A DNA stretch of 7,265 nucleotides, from the NCBI GenBank assembly GCA_903884125.1, contig CAISDR010000515.1, positions 1-7,265 on the forward strand, in the 5' to 3' direction. This DNA is from an uncultured bacterium (lineage in GTDB: Bacteria; Pseudomonadota; Alphaproteobacteria; CAISDR01). Shown piece by piece: positions 5,899 to 7,265 of the stretch. The notes beneath the pieces are model-generated. The model saw only the letters and a program-made list of their open reading frames with translations, had not been told where the DNA came from and did no database searches. Both the position numbers and the translations under genes were made by a program. Each line of letters begins with the position of its first letter. Within the stretch, counting starts at the first letter, position 1.

Positions 5899-6599
5899 TG
5901 GCGCGATCTGGCATGCGTGGTTTCTGGCTTGCCATCTGTCTTGCGCTTTCGTTTGGATCAGCTTTCTGCCAGCCGATCGACCCGCAGCCCCGCGCCATAC
6001 CACCGGGTCGCCAGATCGCCTTCAAGGTTCTGATGGATGGGGCGGATATTGGTCGACACAGTCTTCAATTTGAACAACAGGGCGAAAACCTTGCCGTTGA
6101 AGTGCGGATTAATTTTCTTGTCCGGTTTCTGAATATTCCGATCTATCGTTATAATCATGTAAACCGGGAGATATGGTCTAAGGATCGTAAGCTATTGTCC
6201 CTGGAGAGCCAGACCGATGATGATGGAAGGCAAGAGATGGCGCGCGTTGAAAGGCGCGGCGACCGATTGTTTATCCGTGGAAGCCAGAACGAGATGGATG
6301 TCCCTGCGAACTGGCTGAGTTCATCGTACTGGAATGCCGATCTTATTCATCAGACCAGGTTGATAGACAGTCGAAATGGGCAGATTTTCAATATCTCTGT
6401 GACCCCAAACGGCCCGGATCTGGTTTCAGTTGACGACAAACCGGTCGTAGCCACACGCTATGACTTGAATGGTGATCTGCAACTATCCGTGTGGTATGAC
6501 AAAAAGGGCGAATGGGTAAAAATGGCGTTTGATCATAAGGGACGCCATTTTGATTACGTTCGGATTGCGCCTGAAACCATTTCTGCGGCAAATCCCTGA
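5895..6599 (+). CDS. Secreted DUF6134 family protein
   Basis: A 234-residue protein of unknown function. The N-terminus is a clear Sec signal peptide: arginines at 4 and 8, a hydrophobic core at about 10-21 and likely cleavage near Cys25 (GSAFC|QP). The sequence before that Cys is not a good lipobox. The mature part is beta-rich: FKVLMDGADIGRHSLQF (43-59), YRYNHVNREIW (84-94), a strand pair near LESQTDDDG, SYWN (144-147), RLIDSRNGQ, RYDLNGDLQLSVWYD (188-202) and GRHFDYVRI at the end. These fit the DUF6134 pattern, a periplasmic family I place by resemblance only. The start overlaps the ChrR-like stop (ATGA), with a second ATG 3 bases later and only a weak TGGAA upstream, so translation is probably coupled to chrR. 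Its place between a ChrR-type regulator and a dehydrogenase suggests a role in envelope oxidative or lipid stress; that is inference. Confidence 0.78.
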   Translation: MMARSGMRGFWLAICLALSFGSAFCQPIDPQPRAIPPGRQIAFKVLMDGADIGRHSLQFEQQGENLAVEVRINFLVRFLNIPIYRYNHVNREIWSKDRKLLSLESQTDDDGRQEMARVERRGDRLFIRGSQNEMDVPANWLSSSYWNADLIHQTRLIDSRNGQIFNISVTPNGPDLVSVDDKPVVATRYDLNGDLQLSVWYDKKGEWVKMAFDHKGRHFDYVRIAPETISAANP

Positions 6600-6637
6600 T
6601 CGTGACAAAAACTATACAATTCACGACCGGCAAATCC

Positions 6638-7265
6638 ATGCCACGACCTGCCGTGCCGCGTGATGGCATAGCGTGGGTCACCGGCGCGTCGTCGGGGATC
6701 GGGCGTGCGGTTGCATTGGCACTTGCCCGCAAGGGGTTCCATGTTGCTGTGACTGCCCGGCGTCAGTCTGCGCTTGATGAAATGGCTGCACTTTTACCAG
6801 AAAAACTCCATGCCTTTGCCGGTGATGTCACAGATGCCAATGCCATGTCTGACATCGCCGAAAAATTGAAGGAGCGTTTCGGCGCGATTGGCTTGGTCAT
6901 CGCAAATGCGGGCTTGTATATTCCAACCGATGCAACACGGATGTCCCAGGAAATCAAATCTTATCACGACACTTTTGATGTAAATCTGATGGGCGTTGTC
7001 CATACGCTGGCGGCAGCACTTGATGTTATGCTGCCCCAAGGTTCCGGTCAGATTGCTATTGTATCGTCGGTAACTGGTTATGGTGGTCTGCCGACGTCGG
7101 GGGCGTATGGGGCGACCAAGGCTGCTTTGATCAATATGTGCGAAAGCCTGTGGTTTGATCTGACACCGCGCGGCATCGCGCTATCAATCATCAATCCGGG
7201 ATTTGTTGATACGCCTGCCACCTCAGACAACCCATTTCCCATGCCGTTTCTGATGCCGGTTGATC
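6638..7265 (+). CDS. Short-chain dehydrogenase/reductase (3' end outside window)
   Basis: The frame is open to the last base; 209 residues are visible. It is a classical SDR: cofactor loop TGASSGIG (15-22), TARR after the second strand (39-42; the basic Arg suggests NADP(H)), GDVTD (62-66), NAG (90-92), and catalytic N116, S144, Y157 and K161, followed by the NPGFVDTP segment (186-193). The late 'DNPFPMPFLMP' stretch looks like that of SDRs I associate with sigma-E/ChrR-linked clusters carrying fatty-acid-modifying genes; this is from memory. The substrate is unknown. The ATG at 6638 gives 12 residues before the first strand. An in-frame GTG at 6602, only 2 bases after the DUF6134 stop, would add 12 more; neither has a good Shine-Dalgarno. 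It is co-directional and almost contiguous with the two genes before it, so it is probably in the same operon. Confidence 0.87.
   Translation, partial: MPRPAVPRDGIAWVTGASSGIGRAVALALARKGFHVAVTARRQSALDEMAALLPEKLHAFAGDVTDANAMSDIAEKLKERFGAIGLVIANAGLYIPTDATRMSQEIKSYHDTFDVNLMGVVHTLAAALDVMLPQGSGQIAIVSSVTGYGGLPTSGAYGATKAALINMCESLWFDLTPRGIALSIINPGFVDTPATSDNPFPMPFLMPVD

Noticed and set aside
5961..5972. Lipoprotein signal at Cys25 of the DUF6134 protein
   Set aside because: The residues before the Cys (S-A-F) do not fit a lipobox; ordinary signal peptidase I cleavage is more likely.
6602..6637. GTG at 6602 as the SDR start
   Set aside because: Possible because it is only 2 bases after the previous stop, but it adds 12 residues without family resemblance and has no clear RBS; kept as an alternative only.

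Overview
The window reads as ordinary chromosomal DNA of an alphaproteobacterium. It is gene-dense, of moderate GC, with short or overlapping gene junctions, a ChrR-type zinc anti-sigma protein and protein sequences of alphaproteobacterial style. A Rhodospirillales-like host is my guess only. I see no insertion sequence, phage gene, tRNA, rRNA or CRISPR array. Eight protein genes fill almost all of it; the two outermost are cut by the window edges.

Left block (3-2595, plus strand): the C-terminal part of a large AsmA/YhdP-like envelope protein, followed by a DUF429 RNase-H-fold protein whose ATG lies inside the last codons of the AsmA-like gene. This block meets the next one tail to tail with 9 bp between stop codons. 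An 11-bp perfect inverted repeat straddles both gene ends.

Middle block (5107 down to 2605, minus strand): a three-gene operon with stop/start overlaps at both junctions. It encodes an ADP-ribose-pyrophosphatase-type Nudix hydrolase, a CysK-family cysteine synthase and a 3-mercaptopyruvate sulfurtransferase (SseA). The last two make a cysteine synthesis / sulfane-sulfur transfer pair; the Nudix enzyme is probably housekeeping.

Right block (5239-7265, plus strand): a ChrR-like protein, a secreted DUF6134 protein overlapping it by 4 bp, and a short-chain dehydrogenase running off the window end. The ChrR-like protein keeps all four ligands of the N-terminal zinc site (H5, H30, C34, C37) and all four of the cupin zinc site (H145, H147, E151, H181), with the spacing known from Rhodobacter sphaeroides ChrR. 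No sigma factor gene lies upstream. Instead the 131-bp divergent intergenic region holds a TGATCC / CGTATC pair at 16-bp spacing, resembling a promoter of the ChrR-partnered ECF sigma factor (RpoE). My working model is an RpoE/ChrR-type singlet-oxygen or membrane-oxidation response operon separated from its sigma gene. This is the most interesting part of the window.
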